Of a stretch of 6,985 bases of DNA, positions 1-5,809 are shown in pieces. The notes beneath the pieces are model-generated. The model was not told the DNA's origin. It saw nothing but the letters and a program-made list of their open reading frames with translations, and ran no database searches. The stretch's first letter is position 1. Every line of letters starts with the position of its first letter. The translations under genes were made by a program, and so were the position numbers. The stretch is from CAIWXH01 sp964555675 (lineage in GTDB: Bacteria; Chloroflexota; Chloroflexia; Chloroflexales; Chloroflexaceae), in assembly GCA_964555675.1 (NCBI GenBank), contig CAZKTU010000305.1, forward strand, positions 1 to 6,985. The letters are read 5' to 3'.

Positions 1-183
1 GGCCCGCTTATCCTTCTTCGGCGCAGCCCTATAGGCCTCGCGCAGACACTCCTTGCACCAGGAGTGGACGAAGCGCAGCTTCTTGTTGAAGCCGGCGAGG
101 GGCTTCCAGTGGCCGCACTTCGCGCAGACCTTGCCCGGCACCCCCTCTCGCCACTCCAGCGAACGCATTGCCTCCATGTCCAT
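1..183 (-). CDS. Small zinc-ribbon protein, C-terminus beyond window
   Basis: Reading the minus strand from ATG at 183 gives 61 codons that stay open to the window edge, so the C-terminus is missing. The visible protein has two Cys pairs, C20-x2-C23 and C43-x2-C46. Between them lie a G-H-W-K-P-L stretch (24-29), an aromatic F32, a basic patch and H40. This CxxCG-x-W/K-P-L-x-x-F ... CKEC layout is typical of small zinc ribbons seen in phage-type and HNH/endonuclease-VII-like proteins; no nuclease motif is visible here. The tail (51-61) is rich in Lys and Arg, which would suit nucleic-acid binding (inference). ATG 183 is chosen because GGAGG (194-190) sits 6 nt upstream. ATG 198 is in frame but has no such site. 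The gene has a near-consensus promoter and is divergent from the PAS-STAS gene. Specific function unknown. Confidence 0.72.
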   Translation of the reverse strand, partial: MDMEAMRSLEWREGVPGKVCAKCGHWKPLAGFNKKLRFVHSWCKECLREAYRAAPKKDKRA

Positions 184-213
184 CGTTGGCCTCCGCATCA
201 GGACGTCGAGGCC

Positions 214-242
214 AGTATACCTTTTTTCGTGTAGAATGTCAA
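214..242 (-). promoter_or_regulatory. Sigma-70 promoter of the zinc-ribbon gene
   Basis: On the minus strand a perfect -35 TTGACA (242-237) is separated by exactly 17 nt from a -10 TATACT (219-214). Transcription would start near 207, giving a short leader of about 24 nt that contains the GGAGG ribosome-binding site. This is among the best promoter matches in the window and supports the reality of the small gene it drives. Confidence 0.8.
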
Positions 243-258
243 ACGTTTGTGCTACACG
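228..258. promoter_or_regulatory. Inverted repeat around the -35, possible operator
   Basis: CGTGTAG (228-234) and CTACACG (252-258) form exact 7-bp arms with a 17-nt spacer. The spacer contains the minus-strand -35 (237-242) and a separate 10-bp palindrome CAAACGTTTG (240-249). The two symmetries are not concentric: their centres differ by 1.5 bp. The site lies between two divergent promoters, so a protein bound here could block the zinc-ribbon promoter or affect both. No regulator family is recognised from the sequence. Confidence 0.4.
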
Positions 259-277
259 TATTCTGGTTCCCCCCGGG

Positions 278-286
278 TGTTATACT
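278..286 (+). promoter_or_regulatory. Extended -10 promoter for the PAS-STAS gene
   Basis: TGT-TATACT (278-286) fits the extended -10 form (TGN followed by a -10 hexamer), which can work without a good -35. The hexamer 17 nt upstream is poor. Transcription from about 293 would give a leader of roughly 60 nt before ATG 352. Confidence 0.5.
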
Positions 287-351
287 CGCCCTAGCCACAC
301 GGTGAGCGCCGGCACTTCGCCGCGCCCCAGCTAGCCAGGAGAGATCCACCG

Positions 352-1554
352 ATGAGCGCAGAGCAGCCGAGCGTCGAGGCCCTACAGGCCGAGGTCGCCG
401 CCCTCAGGGCGCGGGTCGCCGAGCTCGAGCAGGGCGAGCAGGTGCTGCGGGCCATGGCCGCGGCCTCGCCCGACTTCATCGTCGTCGTCGACCGCGACGG
501 CCGCCACCTCGACGTCCTGCCCACCCGCGCCCCCATCGCCGACCGGAGCGCGCTCGGCCGTACCTTCCACGAGCTGCGGCCGAGCGCTGAGGCCGACCGC
601 TTCCTCGAACTCGTCCGCGCCGCCCTGTCCAGCGGCGAACGGCGTGTCGAGCAGTTCCCCGGGGCCGGCGAACAGGCCGGCGGGATCGAGGTGAGTGTGC
701 TACCCATCGGCCCCGACCGGGCCCTATGGGTCGCCCGCGACATCTCCAGCGCCAAAGAGCTCGAGCGAGCCGAGGGCGAGCTGCGGGTCTTCAAGGAGAT
801 CACCGACAAGGCCCCCGACGGCGTCCACCTCGTCGACATGGAGGGCCAGGTGCGCTACAGCAACCGGGCCTGGGCCGCGATGGCCGGTCGGCCCGACGGC
901 GGGGTCGGCGCGCCGCTGGCTGAGCTGCTCCACCCCGACGAGCGCGAGCGCCTGCAGCAGGCCCTGGCCCAGCTGCGCGAGCGCGGCGTCTGGCAGAGCG
1001 AGTGGACCTACGAGCGCCCCGACGGCAGCAGCTTCCCCGGCCAGGTCTCGCTCATCCTGCTGGAGAACGCCCAGGGTCAGCCCCAGGCCATCTCGGCGAT
1101 TGTGCGCGACCTGAGCGAGCAGCGCCGCGCCGACGAAGAGCGCGTGGCCCTGCAGGAGCAGGTGATCGACGCGCAGCGGGTCGCCCTGCGCGAGGTCTCG
1201 ACGCCCCTCATCCCCCTGGCCGACGACGTGGTGGTGATGCCTCTGGTGGGCGCCATCGACAGCGCCCGGGCCCAGCAGATCATGGAGGTGCTGCTCGAGG
1301 GCATCGCCCAGTACCAGGCCGAAACCGTCCTGGTAGATATCAGCGGCGTGCGCGTGGTCGACACCCAGGTGGCCGACGCCCTGCTGCGGGCGGCGCGGGC
1401 GGTGCAGCTACTGGGGGCGCAGATCATCCTCACCGGGATCAGCGCCGAGGTGGCCCAGACGATTGTGCACCTCGGCGCCGATATGGGCCGGATCATGACC
1501 CGCGCGAATCTGCAAGACGGCCTGCGCTACGCCCTCGAAGAGCGGGCCCGTTAG
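352..1554 (+). CDS. PAS-PAS-STAS signalling protein, RsbR-like stressosome component
   Basis: The 400-aa cytoplasmic protein has a short N-terminal coiled coil (about 8-32), a first PAS-type sensor domain (about 33-132), a second PAS domain with a PAC-like end (about 145-257), a linker helix (255-280) and a C-terminal STAS domain (about 284-397). The STAS part carries the RsbR-family pattern: a PLVGAID strand, V-D-I-S-G-V-x-V-V-D-T (328-338), and a later L-T-G-I-x-x-E-V-A-Q-T stretch. In Bacillus RsbR, T171 and T205 are phosphorylated by the kinase RsbT. T338 is in the position of T205, and S304 lies 34 residues earlier, as T171 does. ATG 352 is preceded by AGGAGAG (337-343) at 8 nt. The ligand is unknown. 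No HisKA or HATPase domain is present, so it is not a kinase. No partner genes are adjacent. Confidence 0.88.
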   Translation: MSAEQPSVEALQAEVAALRARVAELEQGEQVLRAMAAASPDFIVVVDRDGRHLDVLPTRAPIADRSALGRTFHELRPSAEADRFLELVRAALSSGERRVEQFPGAGEQAGGIEVSVLPIGPDRALWVARDISSAKELERAEGELRVFKEITDKAPDGVHLVDMEGQVRYSNRAWAAMAGRPDGGVGAPLAELLHPDERERLQQALAQLRERGVWQSEWTYERPDGSSFPGQVSLILLENAQGQPQAISAIVRDLSEQRRADEERVALQEQVIDAQRVALREVSTPLIPLADDVVVMPLVGAIDSARAQQIMEVLLEGIAQYQAETVLVDISGVRVVDTQVADALLRAARAVQLLGAQIILTGISAEVAQTIVHLGADMGRIMTRANLQDGLRYALEERAR

Positions 1555-1594
1555 GCCTTTATAGGGGGCAGGCTCCTCCAAGTCCCTTCGCAAT

Positions 1595-2698
1595 TTAGCG
1601 CAGACTCGCCTCCTGGGCCAGCCGGCGGCCCTGATCGGTGAGGGCGAGGATCGGGCCGCTGCGGCTGATCAGGCCCGACTGCTCGGCGCGCTCCACGACC
1701 GCGCTGACGAAGCCCGGCTGCCAGCGCAGGTGCTCGCTGAGGTGGGCCGGGTTACACTCGTCCGTGGCCGCATCGGTGCCCTCGTGGTTGAGCAGGTGCA
1801 GGGCCAGCATCTGCTGGGCGAACTCCCAGCGCTGGCGGGCCCGGCGTGCCGCCAGGGCGAGCAGGCCGCGCTCGGGGGCCAGCAGATAGGCGAGCAGGAA
1901 GGCGACCCCGGTCATGGTGGCCATGGACCCGGCGAGCGAGACGTCGAGCCAGCGGGCGAGCCAGTAGCCGGCCAGGGCGCTGGCCGCGCCGATGGCCGCG
2001 CTGAGGGCCAGCATCACCGGCAGCCGGTCGGTGAGCAGGTAGGCCGCGGCGGGCGGGGCCACCATCAGCGCGATCACCAGCACCGAGCCGACCGCGTCGA
2101 AGGCGCCCACGGCCGTGATCGAGACCGCCGTCATCAGGCCATAGTGGACCAAAGCGGGCGCGAAGCCGAGGGCCGCGGCCAGGCCGGCGTCGAAGGTGGA
2201 CAGCTTCAGCTCTTTGTAGAAGAGCAGCAGCAGCAGCAGGTTCACCAGGAGCGTCGCGGCGCCGACCACGAGGGCCCGCGGCAGGTCGAGGCCGAGGACG
2301 GCCAGCCGGTCGAAGGGCGCGAAGGCCAACTCGCCGAGCAGCACGCTGTCGATGTCGAGATGGACATTGTCAGCGAAGCGCGAAATCAGGATCACGGCGA
2401 TACTGAAGAGCAGCGGGAAGACCAGGCCGATCGAGGCGTCCTCCTTGACCAGACCGGTGCGGGTGAGCAGCTCGACCAGGCTGACGGTGAGCACGCCCAT
2501 GGCTACGGCGCCGACGAAGAGCAGGGGCGAGGCCAGGTCGCGGGTGAGGAAGTAGCCCAGCACGATCCCGAGCAGCACGGTATGGCTGATCGCGTCGCTG
2601 AGCATGGCCATGCGCCGCAGCACCAGGAAGACCCCGGGCAGGGCGCAGGCCGCCGCCACAATCACGGCAATGAGCTGTACTTCAAGATCGGGGGACAT
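1595..2698 (-). CDS. Metal ABC transporter permease (ABC-3 family) with C-terminal winged helix
   Basis: This is the last gene of the operon, 367 aa. Residues 1-280 form a multi-helix permease of the ABC-3 family (TroC/TroD, MntC, ZnuB), which forms the membrane channel for Mn, Zn or Fe. The family stretch L-R-R-M-A-M-L-S-D-A-I-S-H (27-39), the F-D-A-G-L-A-A-A-L-G coupling loop (169-178) and G-S-V-L-V-I-A-L-M-V-A-P-P (204-216) are all present. After a basic boundary (284-290), residues 291-367 resemble a winged HTH: an L-S-E-H-L helix, a W-Q-P-G-F-V-S-A-V-V recognition-type helix, S-G-L, and the wing and L-T-D-Q-G-R-R-L-A end seen in DtxR/MarR-type folds. ATG 2698 is chosen over GTG 2707 because AGGTGA (2709-2704) sits 5 nt upstream. 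That site overlaps the preceding gene's TAG stop, which suggests translational coupling. Confidence 0.9.
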   Translation of the reverse strand: MSPDLEVQLIAVIVAAACALPGVFLVLRRMAMLSDAISHTVLLGIVLGYFLTRDLASPLLFVGAVAMGVLTVSLVELLTRTGLVKEDASIGLVFPLLFSIAVILISRFADNVHLDIDSVLLGELAFAPFDRLAVLGLDLPRALVVGAATLLVNLLLLLLFYKELKLSTFDAGLAAALGFAPALVHYGLMTAVSITAVGAFDAVGSVLVIALMVAPPAAAYLLTDRLPVMLALSAAIGAASALAGYWLARWLDVSLAGSMATMTGVAFLLAYLLAPERGLLALAARRARQRWEFAQQMLALHLLNHEGTDAATDECNPAHLSEHLRWQPGFVSAVVERAEQSGLISRSGPILALTDQGRRLAQEASLR

Positions 2699-2707
2699 AG
2701 AGGTCAC

Positions 2708-3589
2708 CTATAGGTCTACCGGGGCGAGGGGGCGGCGCCCCCGCAGCCACGACCAGACGAGCCCGCGGTTGGGGGCGAGCAGCAGCGAGACCAGGGTGAT
2801 CGCGCCCATACAGAGCACGATAGTGGGCCCCGTAGCGAGGCCGCGGGCCGTGGAGCTGATCGCGGCGCCGGCCACGCCCGACACGGCCCCGAAGAGGGCG
2901 GCCAGGGCCACCATCACGCCGAGGCGGTCGGTCCACTGGCGGGCGGCGGCGGCGGGGGCGACGAGCATGGCGCTCATCAGGATGACCCCGACGGTCTGCA
3001 GGCCGATCACGATCGCCACGACGATCAGGGTGGTGAGCAGCACGCTCAGGCCGCGCACGGGCAGGCCCAGGCTGGCCGCGTAGTCGGGGTCGAAGCTGAT
3101 CAGCTTGAACTGCTTCCAGCAGAGGGCCACGCAGAGCAGGGCGGGCGCGCCGAGGGCCAGCATGGCCCAGATGTCGCGCTCGACGAGGGCGGCGGCCTGG
3201 CCGAAGAGGAAGCTCTTGAGGCCGGCCTGGGCCGCGTCGGGGCGCTGCTGCAGCCACGAGAGCAGGACTAGTCCGAAGCCGAAGAAGACCGCGAGGATCA
3301 GGGCCAGGCCACTGTCCTCTTTGATCCTGGTGGTGCGGGTGATCGCCAGCAGCAGCAGGGCGGCCAGCCAGGCCGCGATCGCGGCGCCGATCAGCAGGAT
3401 CAGGGGCTCGCGGCGCCCGGTGAGGGCGAAGGCCAGGGCGATGCCGGGCAAGGCCGCGTGCGACATCGCGTCGCCCAGCAGGGCCTGGCGTCGCAGCACC
3501 GCGAAGCAGCCGAGGATGCCGCTGACGATGCCGAGCACGGCGGCGCCGAGGGCAACCGTGCGCAGCGTATAGTCGGTGAAGAGCTCCAT
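2708..3589 (-). CDS. Metal ABC transporter permease (ABC-3 family)
   Basis: This 293-aa integral membrane protein is the first permease of the metal-uptake system and would pair with the downstream permease as a heterodimeric channel. About eight hydrophobic segments are visible. ABC-3 hallmarks are L-R-R-Q-A-L-L-G-D-A-M-S-H (32-44), the I-K-E-D-S-G-L-A motif (89-96), F-D-P-D-Y-A-A-S-L-G-L (166-176, the loop expected to contact the ATPase) and T-V-G-V-I-L-M-S-A-M-L-V-A-P (199-212). Length matches ordinary family members; there is no C-terminal extension, unlike its partner. ATG 3589 is preferred because AGGGG (3599-3595) lies 5 nt upstream; GTG 3595 overlaps that site. Upstream lie a degenerate repeat and an assembly gap, so distance to the ATPase gene is unknown. 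Confidence 0.9.
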   Translation of the reverse strand: MELFTDYTLRTVALGAAVLGIVSGILGCFAVLRRQALLGDAMSHAALPGIALAFALTGRREPLILLIGAAIAAWLAALLLLAITRTTRIKEDSGLALILAVFFGFGLVLLSWLQQRPDAAQAGLKSFLFGQAAALVERDIWAMLALGAPALLCVALCWKQFKLISFDPDYAASLGLPVRGLSVLLTTLIVVAIVIGLQTVGVILMSAMLVAPAAAARQWTDRLGVMVALAALFGAVSGVAGAAISSTARGLATGPTIVLCMGAITLVSLLLAPNRGLVWSWLRGRRPLAPVDL

Positions 3590-3591
3590 AA

Positions 3592-3634
3592 GCACCCCTA
3601 GCTAATCACTCGCGGCTAGCCCTGTTGCGGCTAA
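3592..3634 (-). repeat. Degenerate 14-15-nt tandem repeat, gap-proximal part
   Basis: Read on the minus strand, three consecutive units are visible: TTAGCCGCAACAGGG (3634-3620), CTAGCCGCGAGTGA (3619-3606) and TTAGCTAGGGGTGC (3605-3592). The last unit is weakly matched and supplies the ribosome-binding site of permease 1. A further unit, TTAGCCGCGAGTGC, lies on the other side of the N gap (3783-3770) and shares a 12-nt core, TAGCCGCGAGTG, with the middle unit. This suggests a short repeat array that caused the assembly break. Confidence 0.55.
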
Positions 3635-3654
3635 CGCCGTTCGGGCAGACCCAC

Positions 3655-3754
3655 NNNNNNNNNNNNNNNNNNNNNNNNNNNNNNNNNNNNNNNNNNNNNN
3701 NNNNNNNNNNNNNNNNNNNNNNNNNNNNNNNNNNNNNNNNNNNNNNNNNNNNNN
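3655..3754. other. Assembly gap (100 N)
   Basis: Exactly 100 consecutive Ns, a common placeholder for a scaffold gap of unknown size. It separates the ATPase stop codon from the first permease gene. The flanks share a short repeat, so the missing sequence may be repeat array. An additional gene cannot be excluded. Confidence 0.97.
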
Positions 3755-3769
3755 TGGCTGCCCCTCCGA

Positions 3770-3783
3770 GCACTCGCGGCTAA
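3770..3783 (-). repeat. Repeat unit on the ATPase side of the gap
   Basis: TTAGCCGCGAGTGC on the minus strand shares its 12-nt core with the unit at 3619-3606 on the far side of the gap. The TAG stop codon of the ATPase gene (3782-3780) lies inside this unit, so the repeat begins right at the end of the coding region. Confidence 0.5.
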
Positions 3784-4550
3784 TCTGCCGTGACGCTCGC
3801 CGCGCCCTCGGCGGGCTTGCCGGCGGCGGCGCCGAGGAAGGCGATGCGCCCGCCGTAGGTCGCGCGCAGGTTGGCCTCGGTGAAGACCTCGGCGACCGGG
3901 CCCGCGGCGATGCGGCGCACATTGATCAGGGCGACCCAGTCGAAATACTCGCCCACCGTCTGCAGGTCGTGGTGGACCACCACCACCGTCTTGCCGGCCT
4001 CGCGCATCTCGCGCAGGATGCCTACGATCGAGCGCTCGGTCACGGCGTCGACGCCCTGGAAGGGCTCGTCCATAAAGTAGATCTGGGCGTCCTGGACCAG
4101 GGCGCGGGCCAGGAAGACCCGCTGCTGCTGGCCGCCCGAGAGCTGGCTGATCTGGCGCTCGGCAAACTCGGCCATGCGCACCTTCTCGAGGGCGGCCAGG
4201 GCCTGCTTGCGCTCGGTCGCTCCGGGCCGGCGCAGCCAGCCGAGGCTGCCATAGCGGCCCATCATGACTACGTCGAGCACACTGGTCGGAAAGTCCCAGT
4301 CGACGCTGCCGCGCTGGGGCACATAGCCCACCAGGCGCCGCTGCTCGGCGTAGGGCCGGCCGTAGATCAGCGTCTGGCCGGCGGCGGGCCGCACCAGGCC
4401 CAGAGTCGCCTTGATCAGGGTGGTCTTGCCCGCGCCGTTGGGGCCCACAATGGCCAGGAGCGTGCCGGGCGGCAGCGCCAGGTCGACATCCCAGAGCACG
4501 GGCTTGTCGCTATAGGCGACCGTCAGGTCGGTGATCTCGAGTGCATTCAC
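3780..4550 (-). CDS. Metal ABC transporter ATP-binding protein (TroB/MntB/ZnuC-like)
   Basis: The 256-aa cytoplasmic ATPase powers import by the two permeases of this operon. All nucleotide-binding motifs are intact: Walker A GPNGAGKT (36-43), Q-loop Q79, signature LSGGQ (137-141), Walker B IYFMDE (157-162), D-loop GVDA (166-169) and switch H194. The stretch G-S-V-D-W-D-F-P (81-88) followed by V-V-M-M-G-R-Y-G is characteristic of Mn/Zn/Fe transporter ATPases of the TroB/MntB group. GTG 4550 is preferred as start because GAGGA (4563-4559) lies 8 nt upstream; ATG 4565 in the same frame would add five residues. The frame stays open further upstream to 4694, but that extension would translate a hairpin repeat and is not credible. 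The stop TAG lies in a repeat unit next to the assembly gap. Confidence 0.92.
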   Translation of the reverse strand: MNALEITDLTVAYSDKPVLWDVDLALPPGTLLAIVGPNGAGKTTLIKATLGLVRPAAGQTLIYGRPYAEQRRLVGYVPQRGSVDWDFPTSVLDVVMMGRYGSLGWLRRPGATERKQALAALEKVRMAEFAERQISQLSGGQQQRVFLARALVQDAQIYFMDEPFQGVDAVTERSIVGILREMREAGKTVVVVHHDLQTVGEYFDWVALINVRRIAAGPVAEVFTEANLRATYGGRIAFLGAAAGKPAEGAASVTAD

Positions 4551-4590
4551 GGCGCTTATCCTCATAGTACTGCGTAGCAGACGCTCGCGT

Positions 4591-4680
4591 GGAGTCGGGG
4601 ACGAACGACCAAAGACGAAAGACCAAGGGAGCGCGCAGCCAGACCTTGGTCCTTGGTCCTTGGTCCTTGGTCTCGACTCC
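4591..4680. repeat. 90-bp hairpin element built from 7-bp repeats
   Basis: The right arm contains four exact tandem copies of CCTTGGT (4644-4671). The left arm contains four units of the complementary kind: ACGAACG, ACCAAAG, ACGAAAG, ACCAAGG (4601-4628). The ends are GGAGTCG (4591-4597) and CGACTCC (4674-4680). The whole is an imperfect inverted repeat with arms of about 37-38 nt and a 15-nt GC-rich loop (4629-4643). It lies in the 154-nt space between the binding-protein and ATPase genes, so it would fold in the operon mRNA. It has no U-tract after it in the operon direction, so it is not a classic terminator. It may be a dispersed genomic element or affect mRNA stability. Confidence 0.85.
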
Positions 4681-4704
4681 CTGCGAACATACAACGGGCC
4701 GTAC

Positions 4705-5643
4705 TTAGCCGGCCAGGGCCTTGACGATGGTATCGATATTGTGGCGCATCATCCCGATGTAGGTGCCGGCCTCGCTGTCGGCGGCGCCCAGGGCGTCAGA
4801 GAACAGCTCGCCGCCCAGGGCCACCTCGCGCCCGGCCGCCTGTACCGCCGCCTGTACCGCCTCGATGGTGCGGGGCGAGATCGTGCTCTCGACGAAGAGC
4901 GCCGGCACCTCGCGCTCGACGATGATCGCGGCCAGGGCCTGGATATCGGCGGTGCTGGCCTCGGCCTGGGTGCTGATGCCCTGCACAGCCTCGACCTCAA
5001 AGCCATAGGCCCGGCCCAGATAGTGGAAGGCGTCGTGAGCGGTGACGATCACACGCCGCTCGGGCGGGATGCGTGCGGCCTGCTCCTTGATATAGGCGTC
5101 GAGCTCGTCGAGCTGGGCCAGGTACGACTGGGTGTTGCTCGTATACTGGGCCGCGTTGGGCGGGTCGGCCTCGGCCAGGGTCGCCCCAATCTGCTCGACC
5201 ACGCCCTTCCAGAGCTGGACGTCATTCCAGATGTGGGGGTCGTGGGGGAAGCCGGCCTCGGGCTCCCAGCTCAGCAGCTGGGCCTGGTCGAGGCCGTCGC
5301 CCAGGGCCACCACCGTGGTGCGGCCCGACTGGCCGATCTGGTCGAGCACGCGCTCGAGTTGGGCCTCGAGGTGCAGGCCGTTGTAGAAGATCACGTCGGC
5401 GTTCTGGAAGGTGCGCAGGTCGCCCTCGGTCGCGACGTAGGTGTGGGGGTCGATGCCGGGGCCGAGCAGGCTGGTCGCGACGATCTTGTCGCCGCCGATG
5501 AAACGCACCGCATCGCCGATCTGACCCGTGGTGGCGACGACATTCAGAGGCCCTTCGTCGCCGTCGGCGGGGGCGGCCGGACCGCAGGCGGCCAGCAGGG
5601 CCAGAAGGAAAGGCAGAAAGAGGAATGCACTCAGCCGTTTCAC
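4705..5643 (-). CDS. Metal-binding lipoprotein of ABC importer (TroA/MntA/ZnuA-like, cluster A-I)
   Basis: This is the first gene of the operon, 312 aa. A lipoprotein signal peptide is clear: M-K-R, a hydrophobic core and a lipobox L-A-A-C with the lipidated Cys at 20. The mature protein captures a divalent metal outside the membrane and hands it to the permeases. Expected ligands are visible: H67 in D-P-H-T-Y, H137 in D-P-H-I-W, H203 in T-A-H-D-A-F, and D283 in F-S-D. This His-His-His-Asp set matches Treponema TroA (H68, H133, H199, D279) rather than the His-His-Glu-Asp set of pneumococcal PsaA. The His-rich loop typical of many ZnuA proteins is absent. So Mn, Zn or Fe cannot be decided from the protein alone. 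The start is GTG 5643, with AAGGAGA (5655-5649) 5 nt upstream. An exact 12-bp tandem duplication adds a repeated A-V-Q-A unit. Confidence 0.92.
   Translation of the reverse strand: MKRLSAFLFLPFLLALLAACGPAAPADGDEGPLNVVATTGQIGDAVRFIGGDKIVATSLLGPGIDPHTYVATEGDLRTFQNADVIFYNGLHLEAQLERVLDQIGQSGRTTVVALGDGLDQAQLLSWEPEAGFPHDPHIWNDVQLWKGVVEQIGATLAEADPPNAAQYTSNTQSYLAQLDELDAYIKEQAARIPPERRVIVTAHDAFHYLGRAYGFEVEAVQGISTQAEASTADIQALAAIIVEREVPALFVESTISPRTIEAVQAAVQAAGREVALGGELFSDALGAADSEAGTYIGMMRHNIDTIVKALAG
4837..4860 (-). repeat. 12-bp exact tandem duplication inside the binding-protein gene
   Basis: CGCCTGTACCGC occurs twice back to back on the plus strand (4837-4848 and 4849-4860). The duplication is in frame and yields repeated A-V-Q-A in the C-lobe between E252 and D283, in a predicted helix. 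It does not disrupt the gene. Confidence 0.8.
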
Positions 5644-5695
5644 TATAGTCTCCTTGTCGCTCGCTTGCTCTGCATTTGCCGTGCCATAATAAAAG

Positions 5696-5711
5696 TTTAG
5701 CCTTGCCTAAA
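5696..5711 (-). promoter_or_regulatory. DtxR/IdeR/MntR-like metal-repressor box
   Basis: On the minus strand TTTAGGCAAGGCTAAA forms an imperfect palindrome (outer arms TTTAG/CTAAA). Its TTAGGCAAGGCTAA part matches 12 of 14 positions of the DtxR/IdeR consensus start TTAGGTTAGGCTAA; the last five consensus positions match poorly. It overlaps the -10 and the expected start of transcription of the metal operon, the standard place for metal-dependent repression. No DtxR-family gene is in the window. Confidence 0.65.
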
Positions 5712-5737
5712 ATAACATTTCTCGGCAGCCCTGTCAA
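5709..5737 (-). promoter_or_regulatory. Sigma-70 promoter of the metal-uptake operon
   Basis: A perfect -35 TTGACA (5737-5732) is followed after 17 nt by -10 TATTTT (5714-5709) on the minus strand. Transcription would start near 5702, giving a leader of about 60 nt to the GTG start at 5643. The repressor-like palindrome covers the -10 and start point. Confidence 0.75.
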
Positions 5738-5757
5738 GAGTCCGCAGACGTACAACA

Positions 5758-5781
5758 AGACCCCTCCGTACGGAGGGGTCT
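5758..5781 (-). terminator. Hairpin terminator of the small ScdA_N-like gene
   Basis: A perfect 24-bp palindrome gives a 10-bp stem (AGACCCCTCC with its complement) and a GTAC tetraloop. It begins 29 nt past the TAG stop at 5810. On the minus strand the stem is followed by TGTTGTACG, a modest T-rich run; on the plus strand no T-run follows. It therefore best fits an intrinsic terminator for the minus-strand gene, insulating it from the metal operon downstream. Confidence 0.68.
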
Positions 5782-5809
5782 CGGCAGGCGCTCGGGCTGC
5801 GTTGGCAGC

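Noticed and set aside
232..237. TAGAAT as a plus-strand -10
   Set aside because: No -35 at suitable distance; the sequence is explained by the inverted repeat and the minus-strand promoter spacer, and an extended -10 lies nearer the gene.
53..334. 93-residue plus-strand frame at the left end
   Set aside because: Antisense to the zinc-ribbon gene and runs through both divergent promoters; no ribosome site and no domain.
291..839. 182-residue minus-strand frame opposite the PAS-STAS gene
   Set aside because: Ser/Arg/Ala-rich shadow of the well-supported plus-strand gene.
1555..1594. Possible bidirectional terminator between the convergent PAS-STAS and permease 2 genes
   Set aside because: Only 4-5-bp stems can be drawn and no T-run follows in either direction.
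2225..2240. CAG-repeat run
   Set aside because: It encodes consecutive leucines in a membrane helix of permease 2, so it is explained by the protein; not a separate repeat element.
1730..2713. 327-residue plus-strand open frame opposite permease 2
   Set aside because: Low-complexity Gly/Glu/Gln/Arg shadow of a membrane protein; no ribosome site and no recognisable domain.
3592..3783. CRISPR array
   Set aside because: Units are 14-15 nt, degenerate and directly adjacent without spacers; no cas gene is present.
4566..4694. N-terminal extension of the ATPase frame back to 4694
   Set aside because: It would translate the hairpin repeat, has no good ribosome site, and ATPases of this family begin only a few residues before the first beta strand.
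4531..5700. 389-residue plus-strand open frame opposite the binding-protein gene
   Set aside because: Antisense to a clearly recognised lipoprotein gene with all family motifs. The translation is a repetitive Gly/Ala/Leu/Val/Asp/Arg-rich shadow typical of GC-rich DNA.
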